Of a stretch of 64,000 nucleotides of DNA, positions 26,550 through 33,624 are shown one piece after another (the stretch's first letter is position 1; every line of letters begins with the position of its first letter). Source of the DNA: Amycolatopsis benzoatilytica AK 16/65 (lineage in GTDB: Bacteria > Actinomycetota > Actinomycetes > Mycobacteriales > Pseudonocardiaceae); the NCBI RefSeq assembly GCF_000383915.1, contig NZ_KB912942.1, forward strand, positions 4,989,039 to 5,053,038, read 5' to 3'. The notes under the pieces were generated by a model. It was not told where the DNA came from. It saw nothing but the letters and a program-made list of their open reading frames with translations, and did not search any database. The position numbers and the translations under genes were made by a program.

Positions 26550-26852
26550 TCAGGCGGACTGCTGCGGCAGCACTGCGAACGCGACATCCCCTGTTTCGTC
26601 CTGCTGGACGTCCAGCACCTTGTCGTCGAGCAAAGCGGCGGCCTGGGGCTCGAGGAAGACCTTCGCCCCGCCGTCCGCGCCGACGATCCGGTCGCCGTCC
26701 TCCGGCGACGGGGCGACCGACAGTGCCAGCTGTGCCCCGTCGCCTTCCATGCTTTGCAGGGCGAACCGCAGGCCGCTCTGTTCGGAATCAGTGCCTTGCT
26801 CGGCGGTCAGCGCGGTGATCGCCTCGGCGGCGGCTTCGGTGACGGTCAGCAT
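26550..26852 (-). CDS. HesB/IscA-like small protein without cysteines
   Basis: 100 residues. The overall pattern (LTVTEAAAEAITALTAEQG, LRFALQSMEGDGAQLALSV, VFLEPQAAALLDDKVLDVQ) is that of HesB/IscA A-type iron-sulphur proteins. However, the protein has no cysteine, so the three conserved cluster ligands are missing. It cannot bind a cluster as canonical IscA does. Similar cysteine-free homologues occur in actinomycetes, to my recollection, sometimes annotated as adhesin. Function unknown. It converges with the glycerate kinase gene. Confidence 0.75.
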   Translation of the reverse strand: MLTVTEAAAEAITALTAEQGTDSEQSGLRFALQSMEGDGAQLALSVAPSPEDGDRIVGADGGAKVFLEPQAAALLDDKVLDVQQDETGDVAFAVLPQQSA

Positions 26853-26992
26853 CTCTCGGCCTTCCCTTCGTCGCAGTCGGATGCGCGGTCGGTTGCAGGT
26901 GGTTTTTCACGCTAAGGGCGGTGCGGCGGCGGCGCAGTGTGAGCGGGAAGCCGTCGCCGCGACGGTGGAACCGGTCACAAACACGTTTGAGA

Positions 26993-27214
26993 TCACGATC
27001 TCCGGGCCATGGCTGACCGGATCGCATCGGCGACCGTGCCGCCCCCGCGGTCGACCCGTTCGCCGCGACCGGGTGTCTCCGGCGGCTCGGATCCGTCCTC
27101 CCCGGTCGGGCCGGTCGCGATGGCCGCCGGGCTGGGCGTGTCGAGCGGGTCGGCGCGAAGGCTGTCGGCACCGGGTGCTTGACTCTGGTCGTCACCGAGT
27201 TCGCGCACGGGCAT
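26993..27214 (-). CDS. Possible small hypothetical protein
   Basis: 73 residues, ATG at 27214. Third codon positions are GC-rich, as in real genes here, and the end VADAIRSAMARRS looks helical. The rest is Gly/Pro/Asp-rich and low in complexity. GGGAG sits directly against the ATG, which is too close for a good ribosome site. I do not recognise it. The surrounding 26853-27355 interval has no better candidate. Confidence 0.3.
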   Translation of the reverse strand: MPVRELGDDQSQAPGADSLRADPLDTPSPAAIATGPTGEDGSEPPETPGRGERVDRGGGTVADAIRSAMARRS

Positions 27215-27355
27215 CTCCCGAAGTCCGGAGTGGTTCGTGGTGAGCTACCCGAGGCGACATCGGGTGAAACGGGCCGAACGGCTGTCGCTGGAATCACAAC
27301 CGTTCATCGGGTTCAACAAGTTCACGATTCTGTGAAGCGGGGTTAGCGTCACAGC

Positions 27356-28240
27356 ATGACCACCACCAGGTGGGTGCCTCGCGGCCGGAGCACGCTCCGC
27401 CGCGGGCGCACGTCCGGGCAGGACGCCGTGCCCGGCAGCGACCGGCCAGGCGGCGCTTCCGGCGACCGCTCGTCCGAGCCGGACCGGAATGTCGGAAGCC
27501 AGTCGCCAGGGAACGGCGAAGTGACCGATCGCCTGGACACCTCCGTCACGAGTTCGCCGCCGGCGGAGCGCTCCCCCGGCACCCCGGGCAAGCCTGATCG
27601 CCGCCAGCCGGCGAACGACGGCGGCACAGCTTCCGGCGGCAGCGCCGGAACCGATGCCAGGCGGTCTTTCGAGCCGAGCACTTTCGCACAGGACACCGCC
27701 GCCAACCTCCGCGGCACCGGCAGCTCAGAGACCGGCGCGCACGCTGCCCGGCATCTCGCCCCGGGCGGGCGGATCCCGGAAGCCGCCAGCCTCGCTGTCG
27801 CACCGGCGCCCGGCCGCCACGAACTCGGCGGACACGCCGCCTGGTATCTCGCCGCCGGCGTCGTCACCACCGGGCTGCAAGCCGTCCTCTTCCTGGTTTT
27901 CCGTCCGGAGTTCGGCGCGCAATGGGCGAACCTCGCCGCACTCGCGATCACGACCGTCGGGAACACCGAATTCCACCGGCGCGTCACGTTCGCCGGGCGA
28001 AGCAGCCGGGCAGGCAAACGGCATCTGCAGGATCTCGTCACTTTCGCCTTCTACGCGGGCTACGGCTCAGCCGTTCTCGCCACCCTCGACGCTGTCGCCG
28101 GGCAGCCCTCGGCGCAGCAGCAGACTGTCGCCTTGCTCGCGGCCAGCTTCGTCGGCGGAGTAGTCCGATTCGGCGCCCTGCGGTGGTGGGTGTTCGCCCG
28201 TCGGCCGGATGCCGACGCCGCCCAAGATCACCAGGAGTAA
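27356..28240 (+). CDS. GtrA-family membrane protein with long disordered N-terminus
   Basis: 294 residues. The last 140 or so form a GtrA domain with four hydrophobic segments (HAAWYLAAGVVTTGLQAVLFL, NLAALAITTVGNTEFHRRVTF, DLVTFAFYAGYGSAVLATL, VALLAASFVGGVVRFGALRWWVF). GtrA proteins are thought to help move lipid-linked sugars across the membrane. The first 150 residues are rich in Ser, Gly, Pro and charged residues and look disordered, which is unusual because typical GtrA proteins are about 130-160 residues. The start could lie further in. No glycosyltransferase gene is adjacent. Confidence 0.75.
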   Translation: MTTTRWVPRGRSTLRRGRTSGQDAVPGSDRPGGASGDRSSEPDRNVGSQSPGNGEVTDRLDTSVTSSPPAERSPGTPGKPDRRQPANDGGTASGGSAGTDARRSFEPSTFAQDTAANLRGTGSSETGAHAARHLAPGGRIPEAASLAVAPAPGRHELGGHAAWYLAAGVVTTGLQAVLFLVFRPEFGAQWANLAALAITTVGNTEFHRRVTFAGRSSRAGKRHLQDLVTFAFYAGYGSAVLATLDAVAGQPSAQQQTVALLAASFVGGVVRFGALRWWVFARRPDADAAQDHQE

Positions 28241-28565
28241 GGAACGCCGCGCTACCCGCGGTACGACCATTCTCTGTCGCGCTACGTGGCCGTCACTCTT
28301 CGTGAGGCGGATATCCGGCCATCCGCACATGCTGCGAGGCCGAATTCGTACTGTGCGTCGCCCGGTCTCGTTTGTGTCAAGACCACTGCTGCTAACGGGG
28401 TATTCGTAGTTGAAATGTGGACGGTCAGCCTCCGGCCGCTTAAAGTTACGGAGCGTCGCAACGGTCACAGCTTCCCCCTCGATCGATCGGAGTAGCTGCG
28501 ACCGCAACATCACAGAGTGTTGACCCCAAGACAGCGACGGTCGCAGGGTCGCCGGGGAGACGACC
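28241..28565. other. Upstream region of the sigma factor gene
   Basis: 325 bp with no supported gene and a lower GC content than its surroundings (for example TATTCGTAGTTGAAATGTGG at 28401-28420). It probably holds the sigma factor promoter and a leader. I could not fix a -35/-10 pair. Confidence 0.4.
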
Positions 28566-29222
28566 ATGACAGCACCGTCGAAGACGTCCCACAGCGCGGA
28601 CTCCGGTGTCGCGGGGTACGTAAGACCCGAAACGCTGCCGCGGCCCGGCGCGCGCCTGACCAAGGAAGACCTCGATCCGCTCGTGCGCGCTGCGGGCCAG
28701 GGCGACCGGACCGCCATCGCCGGTCTGCTGCACGTTCTCCGCCCGGTCGTCGCCCGCTACTGCCGAGCCCGGATGGGCGGCCGCGACCTGTCCTACCTGT
28801 CCGCCGACGACGTCGCCCAGGACGTCTGCATGGCGGTTCTCAAGGCCCTGCCCGACTATCAGGACCGCGGAGGTTCGTTCCTCTACCTCGTGCACGCGAT
28901 CGCCGCCAACAAGGTCGCCGACGCCTACCGGGCGGTGGCGCGCGACCGTTCCGAGCCGGTGCCCGAGCTGCCGGAACACCCGCTCAGCCACGGAAACGAG
29001 CCAGAAACGCACGCATTGCGGCTCGACCTCGGCAGCCGCTTGCAGGAACTGCTCACCCGGCTCGCCCCGCTGCAGCAGGAAATCCTCGCGCTGCGCATCG
29101 TCGTCGGGCTCAGCGCGAACGAGACCGCCGAAACGCTCGGCATCTCGGCCGGCAACGTCCGCGTCACCCAGCATCGCGCTCTGACCAAACTCCGCGAAAT
29201 GGTGCAGGGCCTGGACCTCTGA
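28566..29222 (+). CDS. shbA: RNA polymerase sigma factor, ShbA/SigD type
   Basis: 218 residues with GGGGAG upstream of the ATG. It is an ECF-like sigma-70 protein. Region 2 (about 35-105) includes LSADDVAQDVCMAVLKALPDY, and region 4 (about 150-215) includes LTRLAPLQQEILALRIVVGLSANETAETLG and GNVRVTQHRALTKLRE. The fit is to the ShbA group that drives hrdB in streptomycetes, equivalent to mycobacterial SigD. No anti-sigma gene is adjacent, as expected for ShbA. The ShbA label is by resemblance. Confidence 0.85.
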   Translation: MTAPSKTSHSADSGVAGYVRPETLPRPGARLTKEDLDPLVRAAGQGDRTAIAGLLHVLRPVVARYCRARMGGRDLSYLSADDVAQDVCMAVLKALPDYQDRGGSFLYLVHAIAANKVADAYRAVARDRSEPVPELPEHPLSHGNEPETHALRLDLGSRLQELLTRLAPLQQEILALRIVVGLSANETAETLGISAGNVRVTQHRALTKLREMVQGLDL

Positions 29223-29236
29223 GCCGCCTCGTCACC

Positions 29237-29254
29237 CGAACGGCTTGCCGTTCG
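29237..29254. terminator. Short hairpin between convergent genes
   Basis: CGAACGG (29237-29243) pairs with CCGTTCG (29248-29254) around a CTTG loop, 15 bp after the sigma factor stop. It is small but stable and sits between converging genes. Confidence 0.6.
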
Positions 29255-29309
29255 CGACAGGCTCGACAACGCGTCATCCGCGAAGGCACTCTGGAACGAG
29301 CCGCCGCGC

Positions 29310-30140
29310 TCAGCCCAGTCGATAAGTCCGTTTCGCCGTGTGCTCGAAAACCTCCAGCCGCTCCGGATCGCTCAGCCCGCCGGTGAGCGACACCGCCGCG
29401 TCCAGGACGACCTCGTAGGCTGCCGCCAGTTCGCAGACCGGCCAGTCCGACCCGAACATGACCCGGCTCGGGCCGAACGACGCGAAAACGTGGTCCGCGT
29501 AGCGGCGCAAGTGGCCGACCTGCCACTCGCGCCAGTCGGCTTCGGTCACCAAACCGGACAGTTTGCAGTGGACGTTGTCATGAGCGGCCAGCGCGGCGAC
29601 ATCGTCCGCCCACGGTTGCCAGTCGCCGGCCGCGATGCCGGGTTTCGCGGCGTGGTCGAGGACCAGCCGCACCTCCGGGAGTCGTTCGGCCACTTGCCGC
29701 GCGGCGGCGAGCTGGGCCGGGCCGACCAGGAGGTCGTAGACCAGTCCGGCGTCGCCGACCGCGGTCAGTCCGCGCAGGATTTCCGGACGCAGCAGCCAGT
29801 CCGGGTCCGGCTCGTCCTCGACCTGGTGCCGGATGCCGACCAGCGGGCCCAGCTCGCCCAGCCGGGCCAGCCGGTCGGCGACGTCCGGCGCGGCCAGGTC
29901 GACCCAGCCGACCACACCGGCCACGAGCGGCTCCGCCGCCGCGGTGGCGAGGAACTCCTCGGTCTCCGCCTGATCCGGCACGGTCTGCGCCAGGACGGTG
30001 GCATGCACGCCGGCCGCGGTCGTCACGGCACGGAGGTCGCCGACGGTGTACGGCCGGCGGATCGGGGCCAGCGCGTCGCCGGACATCCACGGGTAGGCGC
30101 GGCGCGTCGGATCCCAGAGATGGTGGTGCGAGTCGATCAC
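29310..30140 (-). CDS. Amidohydrolase, probable L-fuconolactonase
   Basis: 276 residues from a GTG at 30140 with GGAGG upstream. The TIM-barrel amidohydrolase pattern starts with VIDSHHHLWDPTRRAYPWM, where H-x-H binds metal. LVLDHAAKPGI and FGSDWPVCELAA supply the later metal and catalytic residues. This is the COG3618/fuconolactonase branch, which hydrolyses L-fucono-1,5-lactone to L-fuconate. It is the last gene of a coupled unit: mutarotase, aldo-keto reductase, a 79-residue protein, then this. The neighbouring fuconate dehydratase supports the assignment. Confidence 0.85.
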   Translation of the reverse strand: MIDSHHHLWDPTRRAYPWMSGDALAPIRRPYTVGDLRAVTTAAGVHATVLAQTVPDQAETEEFLATAAAEPLVAGVVGWVDLAAPDVADRLARLGELGPLVGIRHQVEDEPDPDWLLRPEILRGLTAVGDAGLVYDLLVGPAQLAAARQVAERLPEVRLVLDHAAKPGIAAGDWQPWADDVAALAAHDNVHCKLSGLVTEADWREWQVGHLRRYADHVFASFGPSRVMFGSDWPVCELAAAYEVVLDAAVSLTGGLSDPERLEVFEHTAKRTYRLG

Positions 30141-30376
30141 TGCGTTCCTCCATGCGGGGCTGGGCGGGCGGGCGGCCGGGGCCGCCCTGTCGGGTTGGAC
30201 GGCGGGGCTGTCGGGCGGCCGAGCGCATCGGTCACGGCGGTCGGCGAGACGCCTCGCGGCCACCGCGCGTCACCAGTCGGCAGCTCCGTCGCCACACGCC
30301 CCGCCACGTAGGGCATCGTCACTGTCCTCGAGCCGTTCGGCCCCGAGACAGCCCAGACACCGTTCAACACCGTCAC
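30137..30376 (-). CDS. 79-residue protein coupled at both ends in the fucose operon
   Basis: GTG at 30376 with AGGAGG six bases upstream. Its start overlaps the reductase stop (GTGA) and its stop overlaps the lactonase start (GTGA). The N-terminus VTVLNGVWAVSGPNGSRTV resembles the opening of glycoside hydrolase sandwich domains (LNGxW). After about residue 30 it becomes Pro/Ala/Arg-rich and ends PARPAPHGGTQ. It could be a small gene, a decayed remnant of a hydrolase gene, or a leader that keeps ribosomes moving to the lactonase gene. I do not recognise it as a known family. Confidence 0.55.
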   Translation of the reverse strand: MTVLNGVWAVSGPNGSRTVTMPYVAGRVATELPTGDARWPRGVSPTAVTDALGRPTAPPSNPTGRPRPPARPAPHGGTQ

Positions 30377-31347
30377 TGTCCGCCTCCTGACCCCGCTCGG
30401 CTGGCAGCCAAGCGAAGCAGTCCAGCGTCCGCGAGGTCGTCCCACAACGCGGCCGGGATTTTCGCCGCTGCCCGGCGGACGTTGAGCGCTACTTGCTCCG
30501 CATCGTGCGCGCCGACGACCACTGAAACCACCGCTGGATGGGTGCGGGGCAGCGCCAGCGCGGCTTCGGGCAGCGAAACCCCATGGCGAGCGCAGATTGC
30601 CGCGATCTTCCGGGCCTTCTCCACGAGATCCGCGGGTGCGGCGGCGTAGTCGTAGATCGCGCCGGGTTCTTCGGTGGCAAGGATCCCGCCGTTGAAGACC
30701 CCGCCCGCCACCACGCCGACTCCGCGTTCGGCGCACAGCGGCAGAAGATCGTCCAGGGCAGGCTGGTTCAGCAGGGTGTAGCGACCCGCCATCAGCACGT
30801 GGTCGACGTCGAACCGGCGGACGAACTCCGCCAGCATCGGCGCCTGGTTCATTCCGGCCCCGATCGCGCGCACCACGCCCTGCTCGCGCAGTTCCAGCAG
30901 CGCCGGGAACGCGCCCGAGACCGCGTCCTCGAAATGGTCGTCCGGGTCGTGCACGTAAACCAGGTCGATCCGGTCGAGGCCGAGCCGGGTCAGGCTCGAC
31001 TCAAGCGAGCGCAGCACGCCGTCGCGGCTGAAGTCCCAGCGGCGGCGATAGGTCGCGGGGACGTCGAAGCCCTCGTCGTCGCGCTCGCCGGGGGCCGCCG
31101 CGCGCGGTTCCAGCACTCGTCCGACCTTCGTCGACAGGACGTACTCGTCACGCGGATGACCGGCCAGCGCGGCCCCGAGCCGGCGCTCGGACAGGCCAAG
31201 GCCGTAATGCGGTGCCGTGTCGAAGTAGCGGATGCCCTCGTCCCACGCCCGCCGGACGCTCGCCGCGGCCACTTCGTCCGGTATCGCGTGGTAGAGATTG
31301 CCCAGCTGCGCGCCGCCGAGTCCCAGCGGGGGAAGGTCCACGCTCAC
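30373..31347 (-). CDS. Aldo/keto reductase, probable L-fucose dehydrogenase
   Basis: 324 residues from a GTG at 31347 overlapping the mutarotase stop (GTGA). The aldo-keto reductase tetrad is visible: Asp in YFDTAPHYGLGLSE, Tyr in the same motif, Lys in LSTKVGRVLEP and His in DLVYVHDPDD. The pattern matches D-threo-aldose 1-dehydrogenase/L-fucose dehydrogenase. These oxidise L-fucose to its lactone with NAD(P)+. Substrate is inferred from the whole cluster. Confidence 0.87.
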   Translation of the reverse strand: MSVDLPPLGLGGAQLGNLYHAIPDEVAAASVRRAWDEGIRYFDTAPHYGLGLSERRLGAALAGHPRDEYVLSTKVGRVLEPRAAAPGERDDEGFDVPATYRRRWDFSRDGVLRSLESSLTRLGLDRIDLVYVHDPDDHFEDAVSGAFPALLELREQGVVRAIGAGMNQAPMLAEFVRRFDVDHVLMAGRYTLLNQPALDDLLPLCAERGVGVVAGGVFNGGILATEEPGAIYDYAAAPADLVEKARKIAAICARHGVSLPEAALALPRTHPAVVSVVVGAHDAEQVALNVRRAAAKIPAALWDDLADAGLLRLAASRAGSGGGQ

Positions 31348-31676
31348 GCCTCCGCCGGGAGTTCCCACACCAGGCCGAGGCCATGGGCGAGTTCGGAACG
31401 GTCGAGGTCGAGCAGCGCGTTGATCCGTTCCTGCCAGGCGATATCGGCCGGGTCGACGGCGAGTTTCGCGCGCATCTGCTCGAAATCGTCCACCTCGACG
31501 AAGTGGAACAAGTCGAGCCCGTCGCGCCAGATCCGCCACGACCGCACGCCGGCCCGGCGCAGCGCGGCATCCAGATCCTGCGGAATGACGGCGTGCACCT
31601 CCTCATACGTGCTCTCCGTGCCGGGCTTGAGCCGGGTGCGCAAGGCCACTGTCTGCGGGGCCGAGGCGTGGGTCAT
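31344..31676 (-). CDS. L-fucose/L-rhamnose mutarotase (RhaM/FucU-like)
   Basis: 110 residues, the usual size, with GGAG before the ATG at 31676. It shows the RhaM-type pattern LRTRLKPGTESTYEEVHAVI, SWRIWRDGLDLFHFVEVDD and DPADIAWQERINALL. It interconverts alpha and beta sugar anomers to speed supply to the dehydrogenase. It is the first gene of this operon and faces a FadR-type regulator across 74 bp. Family members act on rhamnose or fucose; the downstream genes favour fucose. Confidence 0.88.
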   Translation of the reverse strand: MTHASAPQTVALRTRLKPGTESTYEEVHAVIPQDLDAALRRAGVRSWRIWRDGLDLFHFVEVDDFEQMRAKLAVDPADIAWQERINALLDLDRSELAHGLGLVWELPAEA

Positions 31677-31715
31677 CGTCGCTCCTGTCTGGTCTCGTGG
31701 CACGCTGTAGGGAGT

Positions 31716-31730
31716 AAACATCCGAGGTCT
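31716..31730. promoter_or_regulatory. FadR-type operator in the mutarotase/regulator gap
   Basis: AAACATCCGAGGTCT shares the core ACATCCGA with the perfect palindrome ATACATCCGATGTAT at 39143-39157. Its arms match at 5 of 7 positions. It lies between two divergent promoters, 20 bp before the regulator start. Autoregulation and control of the fucose operon are inferred. Confidence 0.55.
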
Positions 31731-31750
31731 CTGCAGGGAGGGCGATTCCG

Positions 31751-32461
31751 ATGCCCGTCACCGATGTCGCGATCGACAAGATCAAGGACATGATCATCTC
31801 GGGCGAGCTGGCTCCGGGCGACCGGCTCCCCAAGGAGGCCGAGCTGGCGCAGCGGCTGGGACTTTCCCGCAGCTCGCTGCGGGAAGCGGTGAAAGCGCTG
31901 TGCCTGATCCGGGTCCTGGACGTCCGGCAAGGAGACGGCACCTACGTCACCAGCCTCGAGCCGAACCTGCTGCTCGACGCGATGACGTTCGTCGTCGACT
32001 TCCACCGTGACGACACCGTGCTCGATTTCCTTGCGGTACGCCGGATCCTCGAGCCCGCGGCGACCGCGCTGGCGGCGCTGCACATGAGCGACGAGGACAT
32101 CGACGAGCTCGGCGCGATGCTGGGCGAGCTGCAGGATTCGCCGACCGTCGAGGCACTGGTGGCCAACGACCTCCAGTTCCACCGCAAGATCGCCGACGGC
32201 TCGGGAAACCCGGTGCTGTGCTCGCTGCTCGAAAGCTTGTCCGGGCCGACCGCGCGGGCGCGAATCTGGCGCGGGCTCACTCAGGAGGGCGCGGTGGCGC
32301 GAACCCGGGAACAGCACGGTGCAATCTACGACGCGATCGCCGCCCGGGAGCCGGAACTGGCCCGTTCGTGGGCGACGGTGCACGTGGCCGGGGTGGAGCA
32401 GTGGCTGCGCAGCACGCTGGTGGACGAGGAATCGGCCGGGGAGACGCCGGCGGCTTCCTGA
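31751..32461 (+). CDS. GntR/FadR-family regulator of fucose catabolism
   Basis: 236 residues. The N-terminal winged helix reads IKDMIISGELAPGDRLPKEAELAQRLGLSRSSLREAVKAL, classic for the FadR branch. The C-terminal FCD domain has the metal/effector-binding pattern (RRILEPAATALAAL, NDLQFHRKIADGSGN, EQHGAIYDAI). It is divergent from the mutarotase operon and 150 bp from the ABC transporter genes. Matching dyads at 31716 and 39143 suggest it controls both halves of the cluster. The effector is unknown; a fucose catabolite is likely. Confidence 0.88.
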   Translation: MPVTDVAIDKIKDMIISGELAPGDRLPKEAELAQRLGLSRSSLREAVKALCLIRVLDVRQGDGTYVTSLEPNLLLDAMTFVVDFHRDDTVLDFLAVRRILEPAATALAALHMSDEDIDELGAMLGELQDSPTVEALVANDLQFHRKIADGSGNPVLCSLLESLSGPTARARIWRGLTQEGAVARTREQHGAIYDAIAAREPELARSWATVHVAGVEQWLRSTLVDEESAGETPAAS

Positions 32462-32524
32462 ACGAGGGAACCCGCCCGGTCGCGGCCGGCGGGAATCCCC
32501 GGCCCGCCCCCGAGACGCGGTGTT

Positions 32525-32579
32525 GTCCGTGAAGGGCCCCTTCGCGGACTTAGATTCCGGCAAGGGGCCCTTCACGGCA
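32525..32579. repeat. Dispersed 3'-end palindrome, copy 6
   Basis: GTCCGTGAAGGGCCCCTT (from 32525) pairs with AAGGGGCCCTTCACGG near 32576, with CGCGGACTTAGATTCCGGC in the middle. It lies in a convergent gap, 63 bp after the regulator stop and 28 bp from the permease stop. Confidence 0.85.
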
Positions 32580-32607
32580 CGAAGCTCCTTCGACATCCCA
32601 GTGCCGA

Positions 32608-33624
32608 TCAGGTCTGCGGCTTCCCGCCGGCGTACCGGCTGATGATCAGCGCGACCAGGATGATCCCGCCGTAGATCGCCTTCAGCCATTCCGCCGGGAC
32701 CTGGGCGATGCGCAGCAGGCTGTCCACCGACTGCAGCAGCAGCACCCCGGTCAGAGCGCCGACCAGCGTGCCCCGTCCGCCGTCCAGCGAGACGCCGCCG
32801 ATCACGGCCGCGGCGAAGACCTGCAGGATCAGCCCGTCGCCCTGGCCGGCGCCGAGCGCGCCGACGTAGCCGGTGTAGGCCAGGCCGCCGATCGCCGCCA
32901 GCACGCCGGCCACCACGAAGACCGCCCAGGAAATCCGGTCCACCCGGATGCCCGCCGCCCGCGCCGCCTCGCGGTTGCCGCCGATGGCGTACAGCGACCG
33001 GCCCACCCGGTGGTAGCGCAGGCCCAGTCCGAAGACCACGAACAACACCGCGGCCAGCCACACCGACATCGGCAGGCCGGCGAACGTCGTCGTCGCCAAA
33101 CCGGTGAACGCGTCCAGATGGTCGAACAGCGTCTTGCCGTTCGTCGTGCCGATCTGGGTTCCGCGCAGCACGGTCAGCATGGCCAGCGTCACGATGAACG
33201 CGTTCAGCTTCAGCTTCACGATCAGGAAGCCGTTCACGAACCCGATCAGCGCGCCCACCACGGGAATCGCGACCAGGCCCAGAGCGGCCGGCCACTGCGT
33301 GCCGAAGCCGGACGACGCGGCCGGGATCACCAGCATCGCGCCGATCGCCGGCGCGATGCCCATCGTCGATTCCAGCGACAGGTCGAACTTTCCGGTCAGC
33401 AGCACCAGCGATTCGCCCAGCACCACCAGCGACAGCGCGGCCGCCGCGGACAGGATGCTGATCACGTTGTCGAAGGTGAAGAACGTGTCGCTGATCAGCC
33501 CGCCGATCACGAACACGACCACGAGCGCGGGCAGCAGCGCCAGCTCGCGCAGCCACGCCGTCTTCCGCCGCTTGGCGAGCGGCGCGGGCAGCGCCGTCTG
33601 CGGGTCGCTCATCAGGTCAGTCAT
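32608..33624 (-). CDS. Sugar ABC transporter permease (CUT2/RbsC-like)
   Basis: 338 residues with about ten hydrophobic segments. The family patterns are LTGKFDLSLESTMGIAPAIG, GFVNGFLIVKLKLNAFIVTLAML and GGVSLDGGRGTLVGALTGVLLL. The ATG at 33624 lies inside the ATPase gene (8-base overlap) with GGAG upstream. It forms the membrane channel for the sugar delivered by the binding protein. The operon order is binding protein, ATPase, permease. L-fucose as substrate is inferred from flanking catabolic genes. Confidence 0.92.
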   Translation of the reverse strand: MTDLMSDPQTALPAPLAKRRKTAWLRELALLPALVVVFVIGGLISDTFFTFDNVISILSAAAALSLVVLGESLVLLTGKFDLSLESTMGIAPAIGAMLVIPAASSGFGTQWPAALGLVAIPVVGALIGFVNGFLIVKLKLNAFIVTLAMLTVLRGTQIGTTNGKTLFDHLDAFTGLATTTFAGLPMSVWLAAVLFVVFGLGLRYHRVGRSLYAIGGNREAARAAGIRVDRISWAVFVVAGVLAAIGGLAYTGYVGALGAGQGDGLILQVFAAAVIGGVSLDGGRGTLVGALTGVLLLQSVDSLLRIAQVPAEWLKAIYGGIILVALIISRYAGGKPQT

